The notes under the pieces are model-generated. The model was not told where the DNA came from and did not search any database. It saw only the letters and a list, made by a program, of their open reading frames with translations. From positions 1 through 61,360 of the forward strand of contig CAMLDO010000013.1 in the NCBI GenBank assembly GCA_946478865.1: a stretch of DNA of 61,360 nucleotides. The letters are read 5' to 3'. The translations under genes and the position numbers were made by a program. Positions 46,733 to 56,330 of the stretch are shown one piece after another (the first letter of the stretch is position 1; each line of letters starts with the position of its first letter). The stretch comes from an uncultured Methylobacillus sp. (GTDB taxonomy: Bacteria > Pseudomonadota > Gammaproteobacteria > Burkholderiales > Methylophilaceae).

Positions 46733-48898
46733 TCAGGCCAAGGTTTCCGAATCGAACGGCATACGACGCAGACGCTTGCCCGTCAACGCAAATACCGCAT
46801 TGGCCACCGCCGGAGCAATCGGCGGCGTTCCGGGTTCGCCGATACCGGTCGGGGGTGCATCGCTGGGAACGATATGCACCTCAACCTGCGGCATGCGCGA
46901 CATGCGCAGCGGCGGGTAATCGTTGAAGTTGGACTGCTGCACGCGGCCGTTCTCCAGCGTAATCTCGCCCTGCAAGGCAGCCGACAGACCGTAGACCACG
47001 GCGCTTTCCAGTTGCTGGCGCACGCCATCCGGGTTGACCACCATGCCGCAATCCACGGCACACACGACCTTGTGCACCCGAACCTTGCCTTCTTCCAGCG
47101 AAATCTCGGCCACTTCCGCGACAAAACTTTCGAACGATTCATGGACCGCAACGCCATAAGCATGGCCCGCCGGTAGTTTCTTGCCCCAACCCGCCTTTTC
47201 CGCCGCGAGCTTGAGCACGCCGGCGTGGCGCGGGGCCTTCTGCAACAGCGCCAGGCGGTACTGCACCGGATCCTGGCCCGCCATGTGCGCGAGTTCGTCG
47301 ATCATGGTTTCGACAACGAAGGCTGTATGCGAATGGCCGACCGAACGCCACCACTGCACCGTCACCGGGTTCTTCGGGCTATGGATATCGACCTGAAGAT
47401 TGGGAATCGCATACGGCATGGTCGCGGCACCCTCGATCGAAGTCTGGTCGATGCCGTTCTTGGTCAGGAAGGGCTCGAACGGCGTATCAGCGACGATGGA
47501 CTGGCCGACGATGGTGTGCTGCCACGCCACCGGCTTGCCGTCCTTGTCGACAGCGGCCGAGATGCGGTCCGCCCACATCGGGCGATAATAGCCGCCGCGC
47601 GTGTCGTCCTCGCGCGTCCACACCACCTTGATCGGCCGGCCGATCACCTTGGCGGCTTGCACGGCATCGATCACGAAATCGGAACGGGGATTGGCGCGAC
47701 GACCGAAACCGCCGCCAAGATAAGTGGTATGGATCTTCACCTGCTCGGGCTTGAGACCAGTGATCTTGACTGCAGCGGCATGGTCCATGGTCTGCGACTG
47801 GGTGCCGCTCCAGATCGTGCATTGATCCGGCTTGAGATCGACCGCAACATTGAGCGGTTCCATCGCGGCGTGTGCGAGATACGGTACCTCGTACTCGGCG
47901 GTCACCGTTTTGGCACCCTTGCCCAACGCCGCGGCCGGATCGCCATCCTTGCGCGCCACGACGCCCGGCTTTTTCGCCGCCTCCAGGTAATCCGCACGCA
48001 TCTTGGGTGTGGAAAGCGTTGCGCCCGGACCTTCTTCCCATTCGATCTTGAGCAGATCGCGCGCCGTTTTGGCCGGCCAGAAGCCCGTAGCCGCCACGGC
48101 CACGCCGGTAGGCACCAGATAAATCCCCTCGACGCCCTTGACCTGCATCGCCTCGTTCGCGTCGAAGCTCTTCACCTTGCCGCCGAATACCGGGCTGCGC
48201 GCGATGAGCACGGTCAGCATGCCCGGCGGGTAAACGTCCAGGCCGAACTGCGCCGTGCCATTAACCTTCTCCGGCGTGTCGATGCGCTTGATCGACTGGC
48301 CGATCACCTTGAAATCCTTGGGATTCTTGAGCGCGACGTTTTCCGGCATCGGCAGCTTGCCGGCCGCATCGGCGAGTTCACCATAGCGCAAAGTCTTGCC
48401 GCTGGAGTGCTTGACCACGCCATGCTCGGCGCGGCATTCGCTTGCCGGCACGCCCCACTGCTGCGCCGCGGCCTGCACCAGCATCACGCGCGCGGTGGCG
48501 CCGACGCGACGCAGTTGCTCCCACGACGACGAAATACTGGAACTGCCGCCGGTGATCTGCATGCCGAAGCCGGTATGGTTGTAAACCGCGCCCACCGGCG
48601 CCGCCTCGACGCGAATCTTGCTCCAGTCGGCCTCCAGTTCTTCGGCGATCAGCATCGGCAGCGAGGTATACACCCCCTGCCCCATTTCGGATTTGTTGAC
48701 GATCACGGTAATGGTGTCGTCCGGCGCGATGCGGATGAACGCGTTCGGCGGAAACACCTTGGGCGCAGCCGCAGCGTCGGCGGCATAGGCGCGCCCCCCT
48801 TTCATGGGAAGATAGAAACCGATCATCAGTCCGCCAACCAGCGCGGCGGAACTCTTGAAGAAATTGCGACGGCTCGGATTATGTTCGATCGCGCTCAT
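46733..48898 (-). CDS. Molybdenum-binding subunit of an IorB-type hydroxylase/dehydrogenase
   Basis: 721 residues of the isoquinoline 1-oxidoreductase beta-type branch of the xanthine-oxidase family. A Tat signal is clear (SRRNFFKSS, then a hydrophobic stretch and GGRAYA), so the complex is probably exported. Molybdopterin segments include [20 protein letters not shown] and GGFGRRANP. The catalytic Glu is in [11 protein letters not shown]. The substrate (N-heterocycle, aldehyde or other) cannot be decided. It shares one base with the end of the Fe-S subunit gene (TAATG). Confidence 0.9.
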   Translation of the reverse strand: MSAIEHNPSRRNFFKSSAALVGGLMIGFYLPMKGGRAYAADAAAAPKVFPPNAFIRIAPDDTITVIVNKSEMGQGVYTSLPMLIAEELEADWSKIRVEAAPVGAVYNHTGFGMQITGGSSSISSSWEQLRRVGATARVMLVQAAAQQWGVPASECRAEHGVVKHSSGKTLRYGELADAAGKLPMPENVALKNPKDFKVIGQSIKRIDTPEKVNGTAQFGLDVYPPGMLTVLIARSPVFGGKVKSFDANEAMQVKGVEGIYLVPTGVAVAATGFWPAKTARDLLKIEWEEGPGATLSTPKMRADYLEAAKKPGVVARKDGDPAAALGKGAKTVTAEYEVPYLAHAAMEPLNVAVDLKPDQCTIWSGTQSQTMDHAAAVKITGLKPEQVKIHTTYLGGGFGRRANPRSDFVIDAVQAAKVIGRPIKVVWTREDDTRGGYYRPMWADRISAAVDKDGKPVAWQHTIVGQSIVADTPFEPFLTKNGIDQTSIEGAATMPYAIPNLQVDIHSPKNPVTVQWWRSVGHSHTAFVVETMIDELAHMAGQDPVQYRLALLQKAPRHAGVLKLAAEKAGWGKKLPAGHAYGVAVHESFESFVAEVAEISLEEGKVRVHKVVCAVDCGMVVNPDGVRQQLESAVVYGLSAALQGEITLENGRVQQSNFNDYPPLRMSRMPQVEVHIVPSDAPPTGIGEPGTPPIAPAVANAVFALTGKRLRRMPFDSETLA

Positions 48899-49359
48899 TA
48901 TGCGTCTCCCAATTCTGCAGCCTTGTGGATCGCGGCGCGAATACGGTTATAGGTGCCGCAACGGCAGATATTCCCATCCATGGCCGCCGTGATGTCGGCA
49001 TCGCTGGGCTTGGGATTCTGCTTGAGCAGCGCGGTCGCCGCCATGATCTGGCCGGACTGACAGTAGCCGCATTGCGGCACGTCGATTTCCTGCCAGGCCT
49101 TCTGCACGTTGCGGCCTAGCGTCTGTTCCGCGAGGCCTTCGATGGTGGTGATCTGCTTGCCGCTCGCCATCGAAACCGGCGTCACGCACGAGCGGATTGC
49201 CTGCCCGTCCAGATGCACGGTACAGGCGCCGCACTGAGCCATGCCGCAGCCGTACTTGGTGCCGGTGAGATGGAGATGGTCACGCAATACCCAGAGCAGC
49301 GGCGTATTGGGATCGGCATCGACCTCGACAGTTTTGTTGTTGACGTTCAGGGCAATCAT
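48898..49359 (-). CDS. [2Fe-2S] subunit of the IorA-type hydroxylase
   Basis: 153 residues with both clusters of this family: [13 protein letters not shown] (plant-type [2Fe-2S]) and CGYCQSG with NICRCGTY (helical [2Fe-2S]). It passes electrons from the molybdenum subunit. It has no signal peptide and would be exported in complex with the Tat-bearing large subunit. No cytochrome c subunit, often the next electron acceptor in such enzymes, is encoded here. Confidence 0.92.
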   Translation of the reverse strand: MIALNVNNKTVEVDADPNTPLLWVLRDHLHLTGTKYGCGMAQCGACTVHLDGQAIRSCVTPVSMASGKQITTIEGLAEQTLGRNVQKAWQEIDVPQCGYCQSGQIMAATALLKQNPKPSDADITAAMDGNICRCGTYNRIRAAIHKAAELGDA

Positions 49360-49389
49360 GGCGCCTCCCTTGTTGTGATTGATCTTGAG

Positions 49390-50391
49390 TTATGCGGCAC
49401 AGGCCGCGCTTGGTTGGTCTTGCTTGCGATGCAGTCCCGAACGCACCTCGATCAGGTGCCCCAGGATGGAAACGGCGATTTCAGGCGGTGTGCGGCTGCC
49501 GATGGAGAGTCCGACCGGGCCGTGCAGGCGACCGATTTCCTCGGACGTCAGGTCGAACAGTGCGAGACGTTCGCGCCGCTTGGCATTGTTCGCGCGCGAA
49601 CCGAGCGCGCCGATATAGAAAGCATTCGATTTCAAGGCTTCCAGCAGCGCCATGTCGTCCAGTTTGGGATCGTGCGTGAGGGCGATGATGGCGGTGCGGC
49701 CATCGATATTGAGCGCGAGCACGGCGTCGTCCGGCATGTCGGCGATGACTTGCGTATCCGGGACATTCCAGGTCGCGCGGAACTCCTCGCGCGGATCGCA
49801 TACGAGCACCTCGTAGTCGAGCGCCTGTGCCATGCGTGCCAGGTATTCAGAAGTCTGACCCGCGCCGATGATAAGCAGACGCCAGCGCGGGCCGTGAATA
49901 GTCACCAGGCTGTCGCCGTCATACTCCACGGCGGCATCGCGCTCGGCATCGCTCAAAGATACCTGCAACGTCGCGAGATGCAGACGGCGCTGCACCAAAC
50001 GGTGGGCGAGAATATGTTCCAGCAGCTCGCCCACCCACGCGCCCTCGCGTACCGGCTCGATCACGAGTCGCAAGGCGCCGCCGCATGGCAGGCCGAAACG
50101 GCGCGCCTCCTCGCGCGTGACGCCGTACACCACCATCTCGGCGCGGTCAGTCGCGAGTTCGCCGTTCTGCGCACGCAGGATGAGGTCGTCCTCGATGCAG
50201 CCGCCGGAAACCGAACCGACCGAGTGACCGTCCGCGCGCAATACCAGCATCGCACCGGGCGGACGCGGGCTGGAGCCGAACGTCTCGACCACGGTGACCA
50301 GCCATACCGGCTGCGTCTCCCGACGCCACGCGTCCAGCGTTTTCAGCACGGAAAGATCGACGCTATCCAAGAGTTTCCTTTCTTCGCTCAA
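49390..50391 (-). CDS. XdhC/CoxI-family molybdenum hydroxylase maturation factor
   Basis: 333 residues. The N-terminal XdhC_CoxI domain has a TVVETFGSSPRPPGAMLVLR segment and GSVSGGCIED. The C-terminal NAD-binding-like XdhC_C domain has LLIIGAGQTSEYLARMA and IGALGSRANNAKRRERL. XdhC binds and sulfurates the cofactor for xanthine-oxidase-family enzymes. It lies 30 bases upstream of the Fe-S subunit in the same transcript. Confidence 0.9.
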   Translation of the reverse strand: MSEERKLLDSVDLSVLKTLDAWRRETQPVWLVTVVETFGSSPRPPGAMLVLRADGHSVGSVSGGCIEDDLILRAQNGELATDRAEMVVYGVTREEARRFGLPCGGALRLVIEPVREGAWVGELLEHILAHRLVQRRLHLATLQVSLSDAERDAAVEYDGDSLVTIHGPRWRLLIIGAGQTSEYLARMAQALDYEVLVCDPREEFRATWNVPDTQVIADMPDDAVLALNIDGRTAIIALTHDPKLDDMALLEALKSNAFYIGALGSRANNAKRRERLALFDLTSEEIGRLHGPVGLSIGSRTPPEIAVSILGHLIEVRSGLHRKQDQPSAACAA

Positions 50392-50414
50392 TCGGTTACG
50401 TGATCATCCCACTT

Positions 50415-51485
50415 TCAGGCCAGCGCCGGATAATCGGTGTAACCCTTTTCGGTACCGCCGTAAAAAGTGCTCTGATCGGCCTGATTGAGCGATGCATTGG
50501 CATGGAAACGCTCCACCAGATCGGGGTTTGCAATGAAAGGCACGCCGTAGGCGACGCAGTCCGCACGACCGCTGGCGATGGCTGCATTGCCGCGTTCCTT
50601 GTCGTAGGAGCCGTTAGCCATGTAGTTGCCTTGGTAGCTGCGGCGCAGCTCTTCAAAATCAAACGGCTGCGGCGCTTCGTCGGCCATGCCGACCTCGACC
50701 ACATGCAGATAAGCGAGATCATATGGACTCAACGCCTCCGCGACGTGGTTGAACAGCGCCTGCGGATCGGAGTCTCGAATGTCATTGAAAGGGTTGATCG
50801 GCGAAATCCGCACACCGACGCGATCCGCACCCCAGACCTCGCATACCGTGGAAACGACCTTGAGCAGCAAGCGCGCGCGGTTGGCAATGGAACCGCCGTA
50901 CTGGTCCGTGCGCTGGTTGGTGCCGTCGCGCAGGAACTGATCGAGCAGATAGCCGTTGGCGGCGTGCACTTCCACACCATCGAATCCAGCTTCCAGCGCA
51001 TTCTGCGCCGCCTTGCGGTAGTCCTCGATAATGCCCGGGATTTCGCCGGTTTCCAGCGCGCGCGGCGTCACGAAATCCTGTAAGCCGCTGTAGGTAAATG
51101 CCTGTCCGGCCGGCTTGAGCGCGGAAGGCGCGACTGGCAATGCGTTATTCGGCAACAGGGAAGGATGCGAAATACGACCCACATGCCACAACTGTAGATA
51201 TATCTTGCCGCCGCGCGCATGCACGGCCTCGACCACCTTTTTCCAGCCGGCAACCTGCTCCTGGGTATGCACGCCCGGCGTCGCCGGATAGCCATGCCCC
51301 ATGTCGGAAATGGGCGTCGCTTCGGTAACGATGAGGCCGGCGGAAGCGCGCTGCGCGTAGTACTCGACATTGAGCGGCGTCGGAACATTGCCCTCGCCCG
51401 CACGATTACGCGTCAGCGGCGCCATCACGATACGGTTGCGCAACTCGGTGCGCCCCAGTTTGATCGGGGTAAACAGGTCGGTCAT
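50415..51485 (-). CDS. Old Yellow Enzyme family flavin oxidoreductase / ene-reductase
   Basis: 356 residues from the ATG at 51485, which has GAGGAG just upstream. OYE markers: LFTPIKLGRTELRNRIVMAPLTRNRA at the start, HVGRISHPS, and GFDGVEVHAANGYLLDQFLRDGTN. It reduces activated C=C bonds or nitro groups with NAD(P)H via FMN. The 23-base gap to xdhC and 55-base gap from the dioxygenase suggest one transcript. Confidence 0.92.
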   Translation of the reverse strand: MTDLFTPIKLGRTELRNRIVMAPLTRNRAGEGNVPTPLNVEYYAQRASAGLIVTEATPISDMGHGYPATPGVHTQEQVAGWKKVVEAVHARGGKIYLQLWHVGRISHPSLLPNNALPVAPSALKPAGQAFTYSGLQDFVTPRALETGEIPGIIEDYRKAAQNALEAGFDGVEVHAANGYLLDQFLRDGTNQRTDQYGGSIANRARLLLKVVSTVCEVWGADRVGVRISPINPFNDIRDSDPQALFNHVAEALSPYDLAYLHVVEVGMADEAPQPFDFEELRRSYQGNYMANGSYDKERGNAAIASGRADCVAYGVPFIANPDLVERFHANASLNQADQSTFYGGTEKGYTDYPALA

Positions 51486-51540
51486 AAGCACTCCTCTTTG
51501 TAAACTGTCCAAGAACTTCCGGCCGCAGCCGGCTCTCGCA

Positions 51541-52368
51541 TTACTGATTCATGTTCCCGGCCGAACCGGGCGGCCAGAAAGCATAGGTGTCCATCACGAG
51601 AATCTCGTGGTCGATGCCGGCATGCACCACCTCGGACTCGAACTTCTCGCCTGCGGCTCCCAGCGCCACGAAAAACGGCAGCAGATGCTCCTCGGTGGGA
51701 TGCGCCTCCTGCGCACCCGGCGCCTGGCGGCGGTAATCCAGCAAGGCCTCGACATCCCGCGCCTCGACGCGCTCGCGCCACCAGGTTTGGAAGTCTTGGA
51801 CATAATCGAGCGATACGCCCATGCCGTGCCGCAGCCCGAAATGGCCCAGGTTGTGCGTCAGATTGCCCGAGGCGAGGATCATCACGCCCGCATCGCGCAA
51901 AGGAGCCAGCGCCTGGCCCAGCCGGTAGTGGTGCTCCGGCCCCAATCGCGTTTGCAACGAAATGGCGGCGACCGGAACCGAAGCATCCGGATATATGAGA
52001 CGCAAGGGCACCCAGGCGCCATGATCCAGTCCGCGCTTGGGATCGACGCCGACCTCGAATCCGGCTTCTTCCAGCAAGGCGCGCCCTTCCATCGCCCATT
52101 TCACCGCCCCGCACACCGGGTAGCGGATCGCATAGAGCGCCTGGGGAAAACCATAAAAATCATGGATGGTTTCCGGCTTGCAGGCGGCACTGAAGGTGGG
52201 GATGGCAGTATTCCAGTGTGCCGAAATCACAAGGATCGCTGGCGGGCGCGGAATACGGGTTGCGAACGCAGACAAAGCCGCGCCCGCTTCGCCGGGCTCC
52301 AGCGCCATGGTAGGAGCACCGTGCGGAACGAAAAGCACAGGCCCTCGTTTCTTGCGATCCGAAATCAT
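51541..52368 (-). CDS. Class III extradiol dioxygenase, DODA type
   Basis: 275 residues of the LigB/DODA (YgiD-like) family. Likely metal-binding His residues are in FVPHGAPT, ISAHWN, SGNLTHNLG and TEEHLLPF. Such enzymes open catecholic rings; the true substrate is unknown. It is the first gene of the minus-strand redox operon and diverges from the LysR gene across 87 bases holding a perfect inverted repeat. Confidence 0.9.
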   Translation of the reverse strand: MISDRKKRGPVLFVPHGAPTMALEPGEAGAALSAFATRIPRPPAILVISAHWNTAIPTFSAACKPETIHDFYGFPQALYAIRYPVCGAVKWAMEGRALLEEAGFEVGVDPKRGLDHGAWVPLRLIYPDASVPVAAISLQTRLGPEHHYRLGQALAPLRDAGVMILASGNLTHNLGHFGLRHGMGVSLDYVQDFQTWWRERVEARDVEALLDYRRQAPGAQEAHPTEEHLLPFFVALGAAGEKFESEVVHAGIDHEILVMDTYAFWPPGSAGNMNQ

Positions 52369-52395
52369 GAGCGGCAGTTTGACAATTTCTAAAAC

Positions 52396-52431
52396 CGGGA
52401 TAAATATGAAAACAATAAATTATTTATCCCG
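52396..52431. promoter_or_regulatory. Palindromic operator candidate between the dioxygenase and LysR genes
   Basis: CGGGATAAAT (52396-52405) and ATTTATCCCG (52422-52431) form a perfect 10-bp inverted repeat with a 16-base A+T-rich centre. It is placed symmetrically between two divergent starts, where LysR-type regulators usually bind. Confidence 0.65.
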
Positions 52432-52455
52432 ATTTTCGGCACAAAGGAATTCAAC

Positions 52456-53400
52456 ATGGACAGATTGCAGGCAATGCGCGTGTTCACCACCGTCGTGGAG
52501 ACCGGCTCCTTCGCGCGTGCAGCCGAACAGCTCCACCTTTCCCCCACGGCAGCTTCGCGCCATGTGGCCGAACTGGAAAAGCATCTTGGCGCGCAATTGT
52601 TACAACGCTCCACGCGCCGCATCAATCTCACCGAGATCGGCACCAACTATTACGACCGTTGCCGCTCCATCCTTGCCGACGTGGAAGAAGCCGAAGCCCA
52701 GGCCGCGACCAGCGAAAGCCAGCCGCGCGGCATGCTGCGCATCAGCCTGCCCACCAGTTTCGGCCTGCAATACATCGCTCCTGCGATTCCGGAATTCTGC
52801 AAGCGCTACCCGGACCTGCAGCTGGAACTCAGCTTCAGCGACCGTATCGTCGACCTTATCGAAGAAGGTATCGACATGGCGGTGCGCATTACTGGCGACC
52901 TCAAGACCAATCTGGTTGCGCGCAAGCTCGCGGAAGTCCAGCTCGTCTGCTGCGCATCGCCCGCCTACCTGGAGCAGTACGGCACCCCGCAACATCCGGA
53001 AGACCTGCGCCACCACAACTGCCTCACCTACAGCTACTCGGCCAGCGTCAATATCTGGAAGTTCCAGCGCGACGGCCGGGAATACCATATCCCGGTCAAG
53101 GGCCGCATCGGCACCAACAGCGGCGACATGAGCCGTCTCGCCGCCGTCCATGGTCTGGGCATCGACATGCTGCCCACCTTCATGATCTGCGAGGAACTGC
53201 GCTCAGGAAAACTGGTACCCATCCTGCAGGATTACCCGATGCCGCCCATCAATGTTTATGCGGTGTACCTGCCCGGAGCCCGCCGTGCGGCCCGCATCAA
53301 GGCGATGGTGGAACATCTGTGGGAGGTGATGGGGCAAGGCAATCCGCCCTGGAACAATTGCGCCGCCGAACTTCAAGCCTGTTCCTCGGCCATACCCTGA
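52456..53400 (+). CDS. LysR-type transcriptional regulator
   Basis: 314 residues. N-terminal winged helix (MDRLQAMRVFTTVVETGSF, AAEQLHLSPTAASRHVAELE) and a periplasmic-binding-like effector domain. The form resembles the DsdA/CrgA-like group common in betaproteobacteria. It diverges from the dioxygenase-OYE-molybdenum hydroxylase run and is its likely regulator. An AAAGGA ribosome site precedes the ATG. Confidence 0.93.
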   Translation: MDRLQAMRVFTTVVETGSFARAAEQLHLSPTAASRHVAELEKHLGAQLLQRSTRRINLTEIGTNYYDRCRSILADVEEAEAQAATSESQPRGMLRISLPTSFGLQYIAPAIPEFCKRYPDLQLELSFSDRIVDLIEEGIDMAVRITGDLKTNLVARKLAEVQLVCCASPAYLEQYGTPQHPEDLRHHNCLTYSYSASVNIWKFQRDGREYHIPVKGRIGTNSGDMSRLAAVHGLGIDMLPTFMICEELRSGKLVPILQDYPMPPINVYAVYLPGARRAARIKAMVEHLWEVMGQGNPPWNNCAAELQACSSAIP

Positions 53401-53437
53401 CTTACAATCACTTCAGATCAACAACAAGCGCAACGAC

Positions 53438-53902
53438 ATGCCACAAGATCATTTTCCCGAAGAGCTGAGCGGCATCAATCGATTCACCATCAAGGCGATG
53501 ATGTGGCTCAATGGCATCGCCCACATCATTATCGGCCTCGCCCTCGCGGCCTCGGTGCTGATGTTCACCTGGCTGTTCTGGCAGGACGTGTGGCAGGCCG
53601 CCAATGCGAACAATCTCATTCACGGTTTTCTGCACGCACTCGGCACATTGATGCTGCTATGGATCATCTCGGCGCTCATCACCGCGGAGATCCGCTACTT
53701 GCGCGGCAACAAGCTGGAAGTGGAAACCTTTGTCGAGGTCGCGCTGGTCGTCATGGTGCGGCGCATCATCGTCATGCCGGTGCAGGATGCCTCGCCGACC
53801 GTCACGGAGCTCATGATGTGGGTGGGTGGGGCATTGATGCTGGCGGTGACCTATTTCATCGTGCGCTACGCGCAGAATATCGGTACCGACCGCAGAAATT
53901 AA
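53438..53902 (+). CDS. PsiE-like phosphate-starvation-inducible membrane protein
   Basis: 154 residues with four hydrophobic spans (about 22-46, 62-84, 100-112 and 124-142). The PsiE family pattern is seen in the second half (ALVVMVRRIIVMP). The role of PsiE is not established. It is followed 3 bases later by nnr. Confidence 0.8.
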   Translation: MPQDHFPEELSGINRFTIKAMMWLNGIAHIIIGLALAASVLMFTWLFWQDVWQAANANNLIHGFLHALGTLMLLWIISALITAEIRYLRGNKLEVETFVEVALVVMVRRIIVMPVQDASPTVTELMMWVGGALMLAVTYFIVRYAQNIGTDRRN

Positions 53903-53905
53903 TCC

Positions 53906-55369
53906 ATGCAGCCCATCTACCGCACTGCCGGGATACGCGCGATCGAAACAGCACATGGCACGGCCGGGCTCATGGAAAAAGCCGGTCTTGCAGTCGCCGC
54001 GCTGGCAAAGGAGCTACTGCCGGAAGATGCCTATTCCGTCCTCATCGTCGCGGGTCCTGGAAACAACGGCGGCGACGCCCTTGTCGCAGCTCGGCATTTG
54101 AAAGACTCGTGGCTGCAGGTGGACGTGGTATTCGCAGGCGATGCTGCCAGGCTTCCGCCGGATGCAGCGCAGGCACATGCCGCCTGGCTGAAGGCGGATG
54201 GCACACTGCTAGACGCCATCCCGGAGAAAAGCTACGACCTCGTCATTGACGGCCTGTTCGGCATCGGCCTCTCCAAGCCGCTGCAAGGCCGCTATTCCGA
54301 CCTCATCCGTACAATCAACGCACTCGGTGCGCTGGTGCTCGCCATCGACATCCCCAGCGGACTGGATGCGGATACCGGGCGCGTGCTGGGCGAAGCTGTT
54401 GTCGCCGACCACACGCTGACTTTCCTCGGCCTCAAGCCCGGACTGTTCACGCTCGATGGCGTGGACCATGCAGGCCTCGTGCATGAAAGCGACCTGGGCG
54501 TGGAAGTCGCGCAGCCTGCGGACGGCTGGCTGATCAACGACATCCCCGCCCTGCCCGCGCCGCGCTCACGCAACAGCCACAAGGGCACATACGGCAGCAT
54601 CGGCATCCTCGGCGGCGACCATGGCATGGTCGGGGCGCCACTGCTCGCTGCTCGCGCGGCGCTGCTCATGGGAGCCGGTCGGGTTTACGCAGGCCTGCTT
54701 GCCGAACATGCTCCTGCCGTCGATCATGGGCAGCCGGAATTGATGCTGCGCTCGGCGCGTGAGGTACTGGACATGAATCACCTCACCGCGCTGGTCGTCG
54801 GCCCCGGCCTCGGCCGCTCCACTCATGCCGAATCCGTGTTGCAGCGTGCCCTGCGCTATCCCGCGCCGCTGGTGCTGGACGCAGATGCGCTCGCGCTGCT
54901 GGCGGAACATGCCAACTTGCGCCAACTGCTCGCGGAACGCACGCATTCCACGCTGCTGACGCCGCATCCGGGCGAGGCCGCCACTCTGCTCGCTTGCAGC
55001 AACGCCGAAATACAGTCTGACCGCATCGCCAGAGCCCATGACATATCCGAGAAATACTGGGCGATCACGCTACTGAAAGGCGCCGGCACCGTTATCGCCA
55101 CGCCGGAAGGCCCCTGGTACATCAACGCCAGCGGCAATCCGGGACTCGCCACTGCCGGCATGGGCGATACCTTGGCCGGCATCATCGGCGCATTGGCGGC
55201 TCAAGGCATGGCGCTGGATCATGCCGCACTGCTCGGCACCTACCTGCACGGTGCGGCGGCTGACGCGCTGGTCGAGGAAGGGATCGGCCCGCTCGGGCTG
55301 ACCGCGAGCGAAGTCGCGCTCAAGGCGCGCGAACTTATCAATCTCTGGATCACTCAAGAATACGCATGA
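53906..55369 (+). CDS. nnr: Bifunctional NAD(P)H-hydrate epimerase / ADP-dependent dehydratase
   Basis: 487 residues with two domains: the YjeF N-terminal epimerase (about 1-210, VAGPGNNGGDALVAARHL, DGLFGIGLSKP) and the ribokinase-like dehydratase (about 220-487, GSIGILGGD, LTPHPGEAATLL, GMGDTLAGIIGAL). It repairs hydrated NADH and NADPH. It overlaps the next gene by 4 bases. Confidence 0.95.
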   Translation: MQPIYRTAGIRAIETAHGTAGLMEKAGLAVAALAKELLPEDAYSVLIVAGPGNNGGDALVAARHLKDSWLQVDVVFAGDAARLPPDAAQAHAAWLKADGTLLDAIPEKSYDLVIDGLFGIGLSKPLQGRYSDLIRTINALGALVLAIDIPSGLDADTGRVLGEAVVADHTLTFLGLKPGLFTLDGVDHAGLVHESDLGVEVAQPADGWLINDIPALPAPRSRNSHKGTYGSIGILGGDHGMVGAPLLAARAALLMGAGRVYAGLLAEHAPAVDHGQPELMLRSAREVLDMNHLTALVVGPGLGRSTHAESVLQRALRYPAPLVLDADALALLAEHANLRQLLAERTHSTLLTPHPGEAATLLACSNAEIQSDRIARAHDISEKYWAITLLKGAGTVIATPEGPWYINASGNPGLATAGMGDTLAGIIGALAAQGMALDHAALLGTYLHGAAADALVEEGIGPLGLTASEVALKARELINLWITQEYA

Positions 55370-56277
55370 ACCCCACCACCGAAAGCATCCTCGCCGCTGC
55401 GGGCCGCATCATTCTTGGCAAGGAACACCAGCTGCGGCTTGCCTTGGCCTGCATCCTCGCACGCGGGCATCTGCTGATCGAAGACTTGCCGGGCATGGGC
55501 AAGACCACGCTGTCGCATGTAATCGCACAGGTACTGGGCCTGGAATTCCGACGTGTCCAGTTCACGAGCGACCTGCTGCCAGCGGACATCCTTGGCGTAT
55601 CCGTGTACGACCGCAACGAGGCCGCGTTCAAGTTTCATCCCGGCCCGGTGTTCACCAACGTACTGCTGGCCGACGAAGTCAATCGCGCCACGCCCAAGAC
55701 GCAAAGCGCCTTGCTGGAAGTCATGGAAGAACGTCAGGCCACCATCGAGGGTGAAACGCGTACTCTGCCCGACCCGTTTTTCGTGATCGCGACGCAGAAC
55801 CCCGTGAGCCACATCGGCACCTTTCCGCTTCCCGAATCGCAGCTCGACCGCTTCCTCATGCGCATCGAGCTCGGCTATCCGGATGCGCGTTCCGAACGCA
55901 ACCTGCTCATGAGTCGCGGCGGCCGCGAGCATTTCGGCGAATTGCAGCCTGTCATCGACGCTGCGGCACTGCTCAAGCTGCAGGAAGCAGTGCACGGCAT
56001 ACACGTCTCCGACGCCTTGCTCGACTACTTGCAGGCCTTACTCGACCACACCCGCAAATCCGCACGTTTCGTGAGCGGTCTTTCGCCGCGTGCCGGCCTC
56101 GCACTCAAGCAGTGCGCGCAAGCCTGGGCACTCATGCAAGGGCGCGATTACGCCATTCCCGAAGACGTGCAGGCCGTATTTCCCGGTGTCGCGGGTCACC
56201 GCCTGCACGCGACCTCCTCGCAGGATGCGGGGAAAAACTTTTCCTCCGAAATCCTTCAAGCCGTTCCGGTTTCCTGA
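55366..56277 (+). CDS. MoxR-family AAA+ ATPase without a DUF58 partner
   Basis: 303 residues. Walker A is DLPGMGKTTL, Walker B is VLLADEVNRATPKTQSALLE, and the C-terminal lid is complete. Unlike the ATPase at the left edge, Walker B has the normal Asp-Glu. MoxR genes of this kind usually precede a DUF58 gene and a transglutaminase gene; neither follows here. It is coupled to nnr by a 4-base overlap, and the next gene is a regulator with its own promoter. Confidence 0.92.
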   Translation: MNPTTESILAAAGRIILGKEHQLRLALACILARGHLLIEDLPGMGKTTLSHVIAQVLGLEFRRVQFTSDLLPADILGVSVYDRNEAAFKFHPGPVFTNVLLADEVNRATPKTQSALLEVMEERQATIEGETRTLPDPFFVIATQNPVSHIGTFPLPESQLDRFLMRIELGYPDARSERNLLMSRGGREHFGELQPVIDAAALLKLQEAVHGIHVSDALLDYLQALLDHTRKSARFVSGLSPRAGLALKQCAQAWALMQGRDYAIPEDVQAVFPGVAGHRLHATSSQDAGKNFSSEILQAVPVS

Positions 56278-56291
56278 CTTCAAAAATTAAC

Positions 56292-56330
56292 TTGACACAA
56301 ATAACTATATGACTAATTATTTAGTCATAT
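56292..56330 (+). promoter_or_regulatory. Promoter and palindromic operator over the arsR start codon
   Basis: A perfect -35 (TTGACA, 56292-56297) precedes a perfect inverted repeat, ATATGACTAA (56307-56316) with TTAGTCATAT (56321-56330). The repeat covers the likely -10 region (around 56314-56320) and the A and T of the start codon. ArsR-family regulators commonly bind such sites to repress themselves. Confidence 0.65.
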
